Origin: Pseudofabraea citricarpa
Taxonomy: Eukaryota > Ascomycota > Leotiomycetes > Helotiales > Dermateaceae
Reading direction: 5' to 3'
DNA: 64,000 nt
Assembly: GCA_029641185.1 (NCBI GenBank)
Contig: JAPWGK010000003.1
Span: 2,170,001-2,234,000 of the forward strand
In this document: in pieces, positions 1 to 12,224 of the stretch
Layout: each line of letters begins with the position of its first letter
Numbering within the stretch: position 1 is the stretch's first letter
Program-made: the position numbers and the translations under genes
The notes under the pieces: model-generated
Seen by the model: only the letters and a program-made list of their open reading frames with translations
Told to the model about the DNA's origin: nothing
Databases searched by the model: none

Positions 1-856
1 CCCTCCCTTCCCGGCATACTGGGTTGGCGAGAGGGAGGGACGGAGAGACTGTTTTGAAAACAAATCTGGGTCCTTGTATTTCCTGAAAACCTTACTCCGT
101 ATGGACCATAGACCATGGACTTTTGTTTCGGTCTTTTCTAAGATCCCGCCGCGCCGTACGATACTTGAAAAGAACAGAGCAAAACAAAACAAAACAAAGC
201 ACAAGACAAAATCCTCGTAGAGAGGTATCCACACCTGCATACCCAGCGATACAGATACAGAGACCAAGAGCAAGAGCAAGTTTGAGCGTCACGAAACTTC
301 CGTCTCCACAAATGACTTGTTTGCATATCGAACTATGATCTGGTCTGGTCTGGTCATGTCATGTGCCGAGATTTCCAGAACCTCGAACGAAGGCACGTGT
401 GCCGCACTGCTGTACGGACATTTCCCTCGCCCAAAACTTTTCATCTCATCTTTCCCTCATGCAAGATAAAAAGTTTCCGAAACCAAGCAACAAACAAAGC
501 GGGAGAGGGGGGGAAAATAAGCTCGCAAGATGCACCAAACTGGAAAGAGGGTATTGGGTGAGAAGATGCGATGAAAAGAGAGAGCCCGGCGGTGGTTCGT
601 TGCGCATGGACCGGAGAGGGAGAAACATCAAACAAGAGATCTGAAGAGAAGAGCCGCCACACGCTCCCACTCCCACTTCTACGGTAACTCGCGCTCGGCC
701 GGCGGAAAATGATAAGGGAAACGCCCATCGATCCCTCGATCCATTTATTCGTCGAGCGACGGGCGGGTGGAAATTAAAGGATAAACAAATCACACACAGC
801 ACGATCCTCACTTTCCCCTCGCGTGAAACAAAGAAGGAGAGCAAGACGCACACGAG
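1..856. other. Intergenic / 5' flank of the dihydroorotate dehydrogenase gene
   Basis: No supported gene. The stretch is rich in purine and pyrimidine runs, which is typical of a fungal promoter and 5' leader. Several open frames on both strands overlap each other and have no family resemblance. The last 80 bases before the ATG at 857 are a plausible 5' UTR. Confidence 0.6.
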
Positions 857-2101
857 ATGGAGTCGAAACAAGCTCTTGCTCAAGTCGCCACAGACCAGCC
901 AGATGTCGCAAGGTCCAGCCAAGCAAAGCCGTTCGGCATCTCGCCACCGCTGCTGAATTCCGCCAACCCATGGGCCACGACGAAAGAAGACCTGCTTGCT
1001 CTGTACTCGTGCCCATACACAGGAGCCGTGACGGTGCGGACGAGTCTGTTGAAGGGCTTCCCCCACGACCCGTCCATCCACCAGTACACGTTCTTTTCGG
1101 CGGGCGTGGGCTATGCGATAGCAGAAGTCGGTGCTGATGGACGGAGCATTGGAGTTGCTGAGGGGGAGACGAGCAGTCTGAACACGTTAGGGTACAGCCC
1201 CATCGCCTTCGACGAGTACCTGAGTATCGTGAGGGAGATCGTGGACGCAGATGCAGCGCCCAGAGAGCCTGCCAAACCCTTCATCGTGTCCGTCACGGGC
1301 ACGGCGGACGAGGTGGGCGAGTGCTATAGGCGCATGGCGGAAGCCAGCGTCGCGAAGCCCAAGTTGAGCCTCATGATGGAAGTCAACCTGTCGTGCCCGA
1401 ACATCCCAGATAAAGCCCCGCCGGCGTACGATGGCACCGCCCTGAGCGAGTATATCCAGGCCATTGCAAAAGCGAAAGCCAAAGCGACGGCTGCATTGGG
1501 AGAGCGAGCTTCGCTGCATGTGGGAATCAAGACGCCGCCGTATACTTATCAGGGCCAGTATGAGACTCTGATACAAGCATTAGAAGGAGCGGCTGTCAGT
1601 TTTGGTCCTGTTAGTCAGGAATCGGAATCCGAGTCTGAACGGGCACAGGCACAGGCACAGGCGCAGGCACAGATCCAGGAACCGCACCCAATTTCCTTCA
1701 TCACCGCCACCAATACACTCGGATCCTGTCTCGTCATGAATGCGGCTTGTGTACCGGCACTAGCATCATCCTCATCTTCGACCTCTCCATCCTCTGGCAG
1801 CAATAATAATGCAAGAGCGAGAGGAAGTGGGATTGGAGGGCTGGCCGGTGATGCAATCCACGCGCTGTCGCTGGGCAACGTCAGCACGATCCGGGCCATG
1901 CTCGACTCGTCGAAACAGGCGCGCCTCAATAGGATCGCCGTTATAGGCGTTGGCGGTGTCACGTCGCCCGCGGCCTTTCAGAGGATGACGAGCGCTGGTG
2001 CGGCGGCTGTTGCGGTCGGCACGGCGCTGGGCCGTGAAGGCATCCCGGTCTTTGAAAGGTTAAGCCTCGCGTTGTCGCAGGCGGATCGAGCTGCTGTCTA
2101 A
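857..2101 (+). CDS. Class 1A dihydroorotate dehydrogenase-like flavoprotein
   Basis: Single-exon gene of 414 aa. It is a TIM-barrel FMN oxidoreductase of the dihydroorotate dehydrogenase family. The cytosolic class 1A type oxidises dihydroorotate to orotate in pyrimidine synthesis. The class 1A active-site loop is visible as EVNLSCPNIPDK with the expected catalytic Cys at residue 180. The C-terminal phosphate-binding part is visible as IGVGGVTSP near residue 365 and AVAVGTALGREG near 385. There is no mitochondrial presequence or N-terminal membrane segment, which argues against the quinone-linked class 2 enzyme. The family length is about 310 aa. The excess comes from the N-terminus and two low-complexity inserts: a Ser/Glu stretch running into alternating Ala-Gln near residues 255-275, and a Ser/Asn run near 300-320. 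The start at 857 is the first ATG upstream of conserved sequence. Fungi often carry a separate class 2 enzyme, so this one may be a secondary enzyme or a paralog acting on a related substrate. Confidence 0.85.
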   Translation: MESKQALAQVATDQPDVARSSQAKPFGISPPLLNSANPWATTKEDLLALYSCPYTGAVTVRTSLLKGFPHDPSIHQYTFFSAGVGYAIAEVGADGRSIGVAEGETSSLNTLGYSPIAFDEYLSIVREIVDADAAPREPAKPFIVSVTGTADEVGECYRRMAEASVAKPKLSLMMEVNLSCPNIPDKAPPAYDGTALSEYIQAIAKAKAKATAALGERASLHVGIKTPPYTYQGQYETLIQALEGAAVSFGPVSQESESESERAQAQAQAQAQIQEPHPISFITATNTLGSCLVMNAACVPALASSSSSTSPSSGSNNNARARGSGIGGLAGDAIHALSLGNVSTIRAMLDSSKQARLNRIAVIGVGGVTSPAAFQRMTSAGAAAVAVGTALGREGIPVFERLSLALSQADRAAV

Positions 2102-2723
2102 TCTTAGTCTTGCTTTTCTCTCCTGCTGGTCTTGTTCCTCAGAGCCAAGTGAGCTCAGCTCAGAGAAGCAGAATGACAAAAGCTAAGCTTTTAAAATTAG
2201 ATAACCTTTTTGTTCTTGTCTCTCTTCTTGCTGTTCCTGTTCCTGTTCCTGCTGAAGTGAAGTGAAGTAAAAAGAAAAGCAAAGTAAAAGAGCAAGTTAG
2301 TAAACCTACCACTTATCACGAAGACACAGGACACTCAATTGGGAACGGAGGATCAGAATAGAATTGGATTGATGTATACACATAAATAAATAAAAGTAAG
2401 GCGAGCTGAAAGGAAGTTATGCTCTGTGCTCATAGGTTTTTTTTTTGGGCTTGCCTCTAAATCCGATCCTCGCTCCCCAGGAAAAGAAAACACAAAATCA
2501 TCTTTAGAGACCTAGGACAGAAAAAAAAAAAGAAAAAGAAAAAGAAAGAAAAAGTTTTGTTTGGTTAAATCGCACCCCATTAAAAAATCAATCAATCAAT
2601 CAAATCTCCGCCGAATATAATATACTCCTCTTTTGCTCTCTCTCGCTCTTCCTCGCTCGATCTCTCGCTAGGGGTCTCTTCGGTCTACCGCGCTGGATGC
2701 TCACATTCTCCCTCTCCTCACAT
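2102..2723. other. Convergent intergenic region
   Basis: 3' flanks of two convergent genes. It contains A-rich and CT-rich simple tracts, including short GTTCCT and AAGTG iterations near 2230-2275 and an A/G run near 2521-2555. No gene is seen. Confidence 0.5.
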
Positions 2724-3799
2724 CTATGAGATGGGGAGGACGAGAGGTCCTGCAACGGTGATGGCATCCGTCAGCGCGCCGGTCGCTGGCGACTCGGTAG
2801 CGAGGTTGAGGTAGGTGACACCGGCGAGGTTCTGGGGCACGGCACAGGCGCCGTTGGCGAAAGGAGTGAAAGCAGTTCCGCCGGGGAGACCACCGTTGGT
2901 GAAGGCACAGGCCGTGGCGCCCGTGGCCGTGGTGGTGAGAGCGAGCTGCGTGCCGGCCGTGATGGCCTGGCCTGCTGCTGGGCTGGTCTGCGTGATGGCT
3001 GGGAAGGGCGTGATGGCCAGGTTGGAGCCCGTTGGGCACGACGAGATGAAGCCTGCTGCCAGAGTGAACACGGAGCGGATGCCCAGCGGCGTGTCGAATG
3101 CAGATGGGATCGCGGCTGCTTTCGATGCTGTGCGGATGAAGGTCTGATGGCGTGCCTCGACCGTCACGATCTCGGCCGCGACGGTCAGGATCGCGGGTGT
3201 CTTGACGAGTGGTGCGGCTCCAATGTATCTGTGGGCTTTGTTAGTCGTGATTCTGCTTGAATGCCTAAACTGGGACCACTTACGCAGAGACACCAATGTT
3301 CTCAAGGACACCAGCAGTGGCGACCATAGCGGCGGCCGTGGTGAAGCCAAAGTTGTAGGTACATGGCTGTACGGGCTGGGTTCCGGCTCCAGCGATGGCA
3401 CTGTTGAGGGTGGTGACGTGCGTAGCCTCGGTGCCGCCAATCGACTTCAAGTCGGTGATCTGTTGAGTATTGAGGCCCAGAGCTGCGAAGTCAGAGTCCG
3501 GGAACTTCGCAAAGCCCTGCTGGTAGAAGGTTGTCTCGAGATGCTCAGCGGTCAATGCGCTACACTCTGTGGTCAGCACCGTGTCCCCTCGGATTCTCTC
3601 CTCGTCACGCCCAGAGCACTCACAATTGCAGAACGTCGATATCCGTCAGTCCGTCTGGGAGACCCGTCGTTGGGTTCTGTCTTCGGTGTACATCGTACAG
3701 TCTCAGCGCTCTCGCGTTCAACTTTGGCTGTGCGGGGAGTGCTGATGCAACAACGGCGAGTCCCATAACCACCCCGGTAATCTGTCTGATGCTAGGCAT
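2724..3799 (-). CDS. Secreted ferritin-like domain protein (Rds1 / desiccation-related type)
   Basis: Three exons on the minus strand: 3624-3799, 3284-3559 and 2724-3228, joined by 64 bp and 55 bp GT-AG introns, giving 318 aa. The start MPSIRQITGVVMGLAVVASA is a clear signal peptide. Residues about 58-210 form a four-helix ferritin-like region. It opens with FALTAEHLETTFYQQ and contains EATHVTTLNSAI and EIVTVEARHQTFIR, whose Glu/His pairs match the di-metal motif arrangement of the Ferritin_2 family. The C-terminal 100 residues are Ala/Thr/Gly-rich and may form a small separate domain. Fungal relatives include stress- and nitrogen-responsive Rds1 and many secreted proteins of unknown activity. 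No GPI signal is evident. The substrate and true function are unknown. Confidence 0.85.
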
Positions 3800-5385
3800 G
3801 ATGAAAAAAGGCGTGATGTGTATATATATATGTTCGGTGGGTGAGGATGGAGATTTAGTTTCGTAGATGTATGGACAACAAGACCAGCCTGAGCTATTAC
3901 AACTGTTCGATAGATGGATGGATGGGGAGGATTAAAAAAGTAATTAGAATAATTAGATACCGAAAAGAGTGGAAAGCGATTGTATTGTTTCTGAAAGCAA
4001 ACCAGCGCTTGAAATGGGGTATTACTGAAGGAAGGTAGCGAAGAGAGTGCCTTTTGAAAACATTTCCTGGAGGGGGGGATGTGCCGAAGTTATAATGTAG
4101 TCGCCCACTGGTCTGGTCTGGTGCTGTACCGTACCTGCGCAGTGGCCGGCGGAGGATGGGCCATCATCTCTTGGCAGTTCACGGGAAGAGCGTTCACCGG
4201 AGCAAGGCAAGATCAAGAGTCAAGACTCAAGACATGCTCATTACCTGGCCTGCCTGCCTGCCCGCCTGCAAACACCCATCGCTGCTGGCCGAGGAAGCTG
4301 GGCCATCCGAAAGGCATTAAGCTTACTGACAGCGGGATCTGCAGCGAGAAGGGGATTTCCCAGCGAGGCCAATAGAAACACCCCAGAGGCCGGCCCCCGG
4401 AACAAAGAAGGTTAAAGCAGCTGGCATGATGTTCGTGATGACTGATGAGATCCGTCGGTTGTCGGCTCCTGGCTGGCTTTTAGGCGAGCAGCAGGGCACA
4501 ATGCACATACGGGCTCCAAGACGGGGGTCGAGCAGGGGAGCAATGTCGCAGACTCGTTTGGAGTCGCGCCTTAGGACCTTTACCGAAGCAGCTGCAACAA
4601 ACGGCCCTGGGTCCGTGAGATCAGATTCGCCCCGAATCAAGGGAATCAAGGGCCCCCCCGCCACGCTCCCTCGAGCCTCCCCAATCACCTCCCGTGCTGG
4701 TCGTGGCGGAAGCTCTCGAAGCCGTTGCTCTTCGACAGCAAGTGTTCCAGCCATGCACTCCGCGAGTCCTGGGGGCACATAATTTACAGCAATGTCCCTA
4801 CGACGTCCCTTTGGCCCGCCGTGGCTGATCTTTAGCCGATTGTTATATGAGGCCAAGGGACCTGCTTCAGGAAGCCAGCGCTGGATGAGATAAATTAATT
4901 AAATGCCCTCGGTCGTGTTCAACTTAAGTCTAAATACAAGCGGGGATGCGCATCCTCCCACGCGACTAACGTCCGAGGAGCTTATCTTGTGGGCACTGCT
5001 GCACTAGGCAGGCCGATGTGCTGCGAAGATGGGCCTGTCCATCTCCAATTAGTCAGGAACTCCATGTGTACACCGTACGCTCTCATCAAGACCCGGTACT
5101 TGCAAGTGAATACATTGTTTTGCGCTAGAAACTATAGATGCACAACGCTAAAAGCAAAGGAAAACAGTTTTTACCCCATCTGATATTTCTATGCAGGCCT
5201 CCCCCCCGCCTGGCACAATATTTAACTTCTTCCTCCGCTACTTTCTGCTGGGCCTCGATTCATCGAGTAACCTATTACCGGTTCCAATTGCACGAGTCTT
5301 CCGTACACATGAATTCCAAGAAATCAAATTGCGACGCACGTGAGTTGGCTGAATGCACAACATGGAGCCTTCATTGTGATCGCGT
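3800..5385. other. Intergenic region, no recognisable gene
   Basis: About 1.6 kb between the promoter side of the ferritin-like gene and the 3' end of SSD1. Open frames of up to 177 codons occur on both strands near 4320-4860, but they overlap antisense to each other, lack family motifs and sit in locally GC-rich DNA, so I do not call them. Confidence 0.5.
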
Positions 5386-8300
5386 CTAAAGAGCGTAGGG
5401 GTTGAGGGAGCGGATCGTCAAGCATCTAGAGATGTAATTAGCAAAGTTAAGGAAGGACGAGCAGGGATCAACATACGGAGGGCTCTTGGTAAGATCCGTC
5501 TTGAGGATGACAGGGACCCTGGTCATCTCCTTGACATCTTGGATGTACTCCCCATTCTCTTCTCTGAGTGTGAACAGCTTCAAGTACTTTTCTTTCAAGG
5601 AAAGCTTAGCATCCACAGGCTCGGCAGCATGTACCTTGGAGTCGGAGCGAGTGCGATGAAGGCTTCCAGTCGCCATGAGAGAGTTCTTAGTTGGCGACGG
5701 TGGCACACTTTGAGTTGGACGCTCAGCCAATGACACGCCAGCCAGAGACTCAGCAACATCAGAAGCGTCATCCTCGTCGTCAAACAGAGCATCGACATCA
5801 TCAGTAGAAATGGTGCCAGTCTCCATCTGTTTGCGTTGAGCTTCCTCGTGCTCCTTCTTGGCGCGCTCAGCAACCGCAGCTTGACGAGCAGCCGCTGCAG
5901 CATTGGTTGTGCGCTGGGAAGCACCGGCCTTGGGTCGTTCATCTTCTGGGACGTAGGCGGAGGAAGTAACTCCCTTCTCCCAGTAAAGCTCAAGGACACG
6001 CTCGTTCTTACGGAACTCGGCCTTCTTGAGTGGAAGTTGATCACAGTGCACTCGCTTCTCAAAGCCGTACTCTGGAATGAGGACGTCAAAAGCAGAGTCG
6101 TACACACAAATGACAATGCCCTCGCTAATAAGCTCACCACCAACCTCTTCTCTCTTTCTATCCATCATTCTGCAAGATTCAATGTGGACACTCTGCTCTT
6201 GGGCATTCTGTGCCGAATCTTTCTTTGTGTTGCAAGATTCAGTAGTCTTGACGAGTGCCTCCAAATCTTCATTATACTCAATCTTTCCTTCAGAAAGAAC
6301 AGCTTCAAGTTGTCGATGAACAACAAGATCTGCATATCTGCGAGATGGGTTTGTGAAGTGAGTATACAAAGGTACATTAAGAGCGTAATGAGGCCAGAGA
6401 TGTTGAGGAGTCTTTCCGGCGATGTAGTATTTCGCACGGTGCATCGCCTTGACTAGGAGTGTTTCCATACCCTTTCGGATATTGGTGTCGTCAACCTTGA
6501 AAAGACTGTTCTGAAGTGTTCCACTGCTGCTTGTGTCGATTTCGTATCCAATCTTGTTCATACGATCAGCGAATGTTTGGAGTCTCCGTGGGTTAGGGGG
6601 GCCTTGGCGACGGAGCAGTGCTTTGTCTGGTAAACCCTTTGCAATCTTTTGGGCAACATAGGCGTTTGCCTTATGTAACAATTCCTCGATCAGTTCATGC
6701 GAAGTGGTGGAATCAAAGATGTTATGTTCTACAGGGACATTTTCATCATCTAGTTGATAGATGAGTCTCAATGGCGCGATGGTCTCTCCATCAGAACCCA
6801 AACGAGTCTCACGGAATTTCTGTGCGACAGCCTAAAATTATTAGCAAATCATCTTGCACTGAAGGTAAGTACGGTACTTACATGTAGGATCTGAATATCC
6901 TTGACTTCAGCACCATCAAGCTTGGTGTCAACCTGACCTGCAAGTACGGCATCAACCTCCTTGTAAGTGAGCTTGCCTGCACTCTTGATAATACTCTTTC
7001 CAATCCAAGTGTCATCATCAGATACCGCTCCAGTCTGTGGGTTGACTTTGAAGACAACACTGACAGTGAGACGCTCTTGACCCGGAGTTAACGAACAGAC
7101 CTCTGAAGCAATCTTTGGTGGCAACATGTTGCAAGCTCTGTTCATGAGGTAAACGGCAGTTCCCCGCTTCTTGGCCTCACGGTCTACAAGAGAGTTTGCT
7201 TTGATGAAATGTGCAACATCAGCAATGTGAATACCGATCTCAATCTTTCCGTCAGTTTGAGTCTTAACATGAATAGCATCGTCAAGCTCGTTAGCTCCAT
7301 TTGGATCAATTGTGAAGGTCTTCTCTTCACGGAAATCTCGTCGAGCTGCAATGGCCGCCTCATCTTCCTTGGCGAGGTCCCAGTCATCAAGTCCAACACT
7401 TCGAGTAACGGCATCGGAGAACTCATCAGATGCAAAGTTATTGTCTCGGAGAAGTGCATCCGTCTCGACCTTCAGTTCGCCCATCTTACCCAGTTGCTCA
7501 ACAAGCGTACCGAAGGGATGAAGAGAAGTGATTGGCCATCGCTTAATGCATGCAACAAAGATGCGGTCGGCATAATCTTGGTGCTTCTCAACAAAGTCAC
7601 GAGGGGCTTGTTCGGTAGGAATAGCAATGAGTGGAACTCGCTTGTCGGTTGGCTTGAACCAAACAATCTTTGGCTTGTCTTGTTGTCTTTGCTCTTGGTG
7701 ACGACCATTGTGACCATCTCTAGCTTGACGTTCAGCTTCCTGCTTCTCTTTTGTAGCTTGACTGCTGGGTCTCAAGAGGCCAAGAGTACCCGAAAACATC
7801 TGACCAGCAACTCGCTCAATGACGGCCACAATGTGGCCTGCATAGAGAGGCTTCTGTTCGTCGTTTACCTCTTCTTCTTCAACAAGCAAGAGGCTCTGGC
7901 CTTCGACCTCGACGTCATCGTTCTTCTTCTGCGTGGGTCGCTGTCTCAAGCTTCCACGTCTTCTGATGCCACCTTCGTTATTACTCTGCTCATCACCAGT
8001 AGTAGAGTTGTCACGATGGGATCTATCGTTGTTGTTGTTGTTTGAATTACCACCTCGGGTGTCAGTGATGTCTTTGCGCTTCTTCTTCTCTTCTTTCTCG
8101 CGCTTCTGGCCCCACACTTCATCAACGTCAAGCAATTCTACAGCAACGAGATCTCCTTCGAGAGCTCGGTTACGATCCTTACTACCGCAAATGAAAATGT
8201 CAGCGTCAAGCAAACCATCCTGTGTGGACACATAGGCATCACTGCGATTCTTCTTGTTGACTCGCAAGATACCAGATACAAGTTGACCATCTCCCAACAG

Positions 8301-9800
8301 AGCAGGAAGTGTTGCTTGCGGAAGGTAGGGTGTGAAAAGTGTCTTTCGTTGCTGCTGCTGTTGTTGCGCAGAAAGTTGAGGAGCATGCTGACTACCTTGG
8401 AGGCCAACATGGCCGTTCATCTGAGCAGCTTGTAGTGCTTGAAGCTGGTTCATCTGCAGAGGGTTCAATTGCTGGCCAGGGTATAGCGGCTGTTGAACCA
8501 AAGCCATCTGGCCTTGCGGCAATTGGACCAACTGAGGCTGAGATCCATATTGAAAGTTGCCAATTGAGTTGACAGATTGGTTCATGGACCCGCGGGTGCG
8601 GTGACCAGGTTGGAAGTTACCCTGCTGTTGTTGTTGGCCGCCTTGGGCAAAGTTGCCCATTTGACCTTGTTGATCTTGCTGACCACCCTGAGCTTGCGGT
8701 GGTTGATTTCTCCAATTGCCTTCGAAATTGCGAGAAGAGTTTCGGGCGTGACCAGTCGCACTGCCCCTTCGCTGGAAGTCATTGGCTTGGGCCGCGTTTG
8801 CATCGGCAGGTGCTGGCATAGCGGGGAACTGAAAGTTACCACCACCACGCATGGATGAACCACCTCTTCCATTGGCACCTACTGCCATGCTCTGGCTCCT
8901 ACCATGAGCCCCACCACGTCCACCACGAGTGTTGGTATTTGTGTTATTTCCATTGTTACCTGTAGGTTGGGGTTGGGCAGGTTTGTCATCGGTCTGGCTA
9001 TCTGCTTGAGTGCCTGCAGATCCTGGAATTGGAAATTGGAAGCCAGACGTAGTTCTTTTTTGTTGTGCAATCTCAGCGGCCTTTTTGGCCTCTGGTAGTG
9101 CGAGAGAGTGGCGACGCTGATGTCCACCACCTGGCGGACCACCACCGCCTCGTCCGCCTCTAGCGCCATTGTTCTCCCTATGCTGTTGTGGCTGCTGCTG
9201 TTGCTGCTGTCCGCCAAAATCGCCAAAGGCAGAGCCTGAGGCTCCAGAGGACGGTGCTGGAGGTGGGCCCATGCCCATATTGGGCAGTGCCGATTGATTA
9301 CGGCGATGTGATAATGGTTGCGTTGGAGCCCCCATTGGCGCATTCATCTGTTGCTGTTGTAGCTGACCAGGGAATTGGAAAGCATTCTGGGGCTGGATGT
9401 TTTGCATGTTCTGTTGCAGAGGATTGTATGCACCGGTTGGAGCCAGGTGCTGCGTTGGCGGGATCATGCCCATATTGACATATTGCTGGTGTGTAGCTTG
9501 GATCTGCTGCTGCTGTTGCTGCAGTAGCTCAATTTGCTGCTGGATTGCGAGCTGTTCCACTACAGAGACGACGCGATCAGCATTTGAGGGTATTGAGATG
9601 ATAGCATCTGGTGAAACAGAGTTGCGATGACGACAGATAGCCTTGTTTTACTTACTTCCTGGGGATGAGAACATGCTCATGAGCGGAGTCAGCTCGGAAG
9701 GACTCCTGCGATGTGCAATGTGAAGCCTCCGGCCAGTTGGGCCCGGGACACCACCCTGAGGTGGTGGGGGCTGTGGTTGTTGTTGCTGTTGATGCTCCAT
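5386..9800 (-). CDS. SSD1: SSD1-type translational repressor (RNB-fold RNA-binding protein)
   Basis: Four exons on the minus strand: 9656-9800, 6882-9559, 5477-6831 and 5386-5425. All joins keep frame and give 1405 aa. The middle intron (6832-6881) separates ILH from AVAQKFRET, and the last one gives the C-terminus SPPCLTIRSLNPYAL, both characteristic of Ssd1. The first 450 residues are low-complexity, rich in Gln, Gly and Asn, with Arg-Gly patches and RRHS/RRNQS-type motifs that resemble kinase sites. Then follow cold-shock folds (from about 465, TPYLPQATLPALLGDGQLVSGILRV as a family landmark) and an RNase II/RNB domain from about residue 760. The acidic RNB signature reads TIDPNGANELDDA, with Glu replacing one Asp of active enzymes, in line with Ssd1 being a nuclease-dead mRNA binder. 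In yeast Ssd1 binds cell-wall mRNAs and is regulated by the NDR kinase Cbk1. It is divergent from GLE1. Confidence 0.93.
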
Positions 9801-10533
9801 GGTGGTGATGGAGGTGCACGTCGAGTGCGAGTGAAACGGGGCGTATGTTGTGTGCAATCCGAAAGATGGTGTGTCTTGGTAGTTTGATGGGGATCAAATG
9901 AGGGGCAAAGGAGAGGATTGAAAGATTCCGTGAAGGAAATCAAGGAGCGGGCTCGAAGATTCGAGATGTGGGATGGGGAGGGATGAGAGATGGAGGTGGA
10001 GAGAGAGACGAAGAATAGAAGACGACGTATGAATTGGATCCGGAGTACTAGACTAGAGTGACCTCTGCACCTGGTCGCTGTTTCCCGAAGCTTTGACCTC
10101 CTCCCATTCGCACCGCTTCGAACCTGAAGGCGAAGGCGCAACCCCGTAAAGAGCAGCCTGACTCACGTGCCAGGCCGACTGTGGTGTAGGGTGGCTGTAG
10201 GAAGTAGGGTGCGGGTGCGGGTGCTGTAGAAGTGCAGCAGTTGCAGTGTAGAAGTGCCGGGGTGGGGCTAGCGGTGTGTGCTTGGGTGTGGTGTGGTGGT
10301 CGGTGGGTGCGGGTGGAGGTCGCGGGTGCGTACTTTATTGTTCATCTTCCACCCGGAATAATAGTTGATCCACTTGCCGCGCAAGGCTGGCAATAAACAC
10401 GCTTCGGCTGAGATTCAAAGAAAGACTCCTACTAGCCTAGCTATCTACAAGGTACCCTTTCTCTTCTTCTTTTTCTTTCAACCCCAACGCACTCCTCTGC
10501 TACAACCACCGGACCACCAATGCGACTGTTGCC
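9801..10533. promoter_or_regulatory. Divergent promoter region of SSD1 and GLE1
   Basis: The 733 bp between two start codons facing away from each other must hold both promoters and 5' leaders. The part from 10170 to 10330 is strongly G+T-rich on the plus strand, with repeated GGGTGCGGG-type blocks. A CT-rich tract at 10460-10480 lies just upstream of the GLE1 ATG. No specific factor site is assigned. Confidence 0.6.
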
Positions 10534-12224
10534 ATGGGGGACTCCGCCACCGCAGAAGACGACCTGTCGTCTCTCCTGAAGAACAACCATATTGGAGCTT
10601 CCAAGTCCAAGTCGCGTCAGCGCACTGCTGAGGACATCCACACCGAAGCTTTGGACGCTGCGCAAGAGGAGCACAAGAAGGTCCGAGATTGTGCCTTGCG
10701 AGTCTTTGAGCTCCACCGGGTCCGGGAGCTGCGTGAGAGAGTGCAGCGACAAATCGCACTCGAAGAGGAACGTCTCCGAATCGAAGCTGCAAAGGCCAAG
10801 GAAGAGATCCGTCTACGAGAGTTGAAGGCTACACATATCCAAGCTCCCCCACCTCCTCCAGAGCCCAAGCCAGCACCGCGAGCTCCATCTCCCCCTCCAG
10901 TTACACAGGCAGCACGACCAGAGCCCCCAAAGCAAGCTGCTGCCCCAGTTCCTGAGGTCAAAGTTCAACCCTCATCCCAACCTCAACCCAAACCTACTAC
11001 CGATCTCTTTGGACAACCACAGCAACAGAAGCCGAACGCACCTTTCTCCAACTTTCCTCCTGCTCAGGCCAATGGATTTCAGCAGCCTTCGCAGGCTTCA
11101 CAAGCTCCGGTAGCCCAACAACCCGCTCCAGTTGTACAGCCGGTGCAGCCAAAGCCAGCTCCAACCGCGCCTGTCGCTCAACCACGCCAATCTCAGAATC
11201 ATGTCTTCCCAAGTGTGGACAGGTATTCGGCCATTCACATGACCTTGAAGAAACTCCGAAAACATCTGGCAGATGAGGGGAAAACGAACATTCCGTTGAA
11301 GAAGAAGGTCGGAGAAATGCGCCGGGAGATTCGGAAGTCTGTTGGCCAATTGATTGAAGGAAAGGGTGCAAATAAGCAACCAGTAAGTGGTGATATTTTT
11401 GTCCTATCTATACATCTCTAACCTATTCACAGATCTCAAAAATCCAAGCAACTTTGACAGAAGCTCTTACGCTCCCAAGTCCGCCCATTGACCCAAGCAT
11501 GGTCATGCTCTCGAAGCCAAACCCGAAAGAAGGAGCCATCAACAATGGTGAAACCCTACCAATTCTCTACATATACCTCCTCAACATCTTTTCCAAAGCT
11601 ATCGTAGCACAGTTTATTGACGAAGCTGGTGTCTCTCCCAAAGCTGCAGACCCAATTGGCGTTGTAGCTGTTTCTATCTTCTCGAAGCCTGACCTATTAT
11701 GGCGAGGAGAGTCTCTGATTGATATTTTGATGTCCAAGATGAGAATGACCTGTCCTGTCTTGTTCGGCATTCGAGGAAATGAAGGAACTGAGGAAGGTAG
11801 AGCAAGACTCGGCTGGAAGAAAAATGGAGACCAATGGGTCATCGAGCAAGAACACAATACACGAATGGCTGGACTGGGTGCTGGGTATGCTGCAATCTCT
11901 CTGCGAGACTACTCGAAGACGAAGCTGAAGAACCCATACCCACCACACTTTTATTGGCAAACAATGGCAAGCATTGTCTCTACGCCTGCTGACCAAGCTT
12001 CGTCAACACAGTACATGGTTTTAAAAGCACTTATCGATGGTTACGAGCAACGATTCATGACATTTTACGGACATGCGGCGCGTGCAGCTCTACAGGTGGC
12101 TTTGATTGACTTCCCAAATCGAGCTAAGGAATCAAACGTGGCTTTGAGCTCTCTCAAGGTACTGGCTGATAAGTTGAAGCGAGATATGGGTCTTCGTCTA
12201 CAACACAATACAGGTGGATGGTAA
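10534..12224 (+). CDS. GLE1: mRNA export factor GLE1 (nucleoporin)
   Basis: Two exons, 10534-11382 and 11433-12224, split by a 50 bp GT-AG intron and giving 546 aa. Residues about 45-110 are a charged coiled coil (for example RVQRQIALEEERLRIEAAKA). Residues 110-225 are a Pro/Ala/Gln-rich linker. Residues 230-546 form the helical GLE1 domain, with landmarks RYSAIHMTLKKLRKHL, ISKIQATLTEAL, ILYIYLLNIFSKAIVAQF, KMRMTCPVLFGI and HFYWQTMASI. Gle1 sits at the cytoplasmic face of the nuclear pore. With inositol hexakisphosphate it activates the DEAD-box ATPase Dbp5 to release exported mRNPs. Fungal proteins are 500-560 aa, so this copy is full length. It shares its upstream region with SSD1. Confidence 0.93.

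Noticed and set aside
446..1081. 211-codon minus-strand frame over the DHODH promoter and start
   Set aside because: It is antisense to a clear enzyme gene, has no family motif and its composition mirrors the opposite strand.
4323..4856. 177-codon minus-strand frame in the ferritin-SSD1 gap
   Set aside because: Locally GC-rich DNA opens frames on both strands here. No signal peptide, domain or splice partner could be seen.
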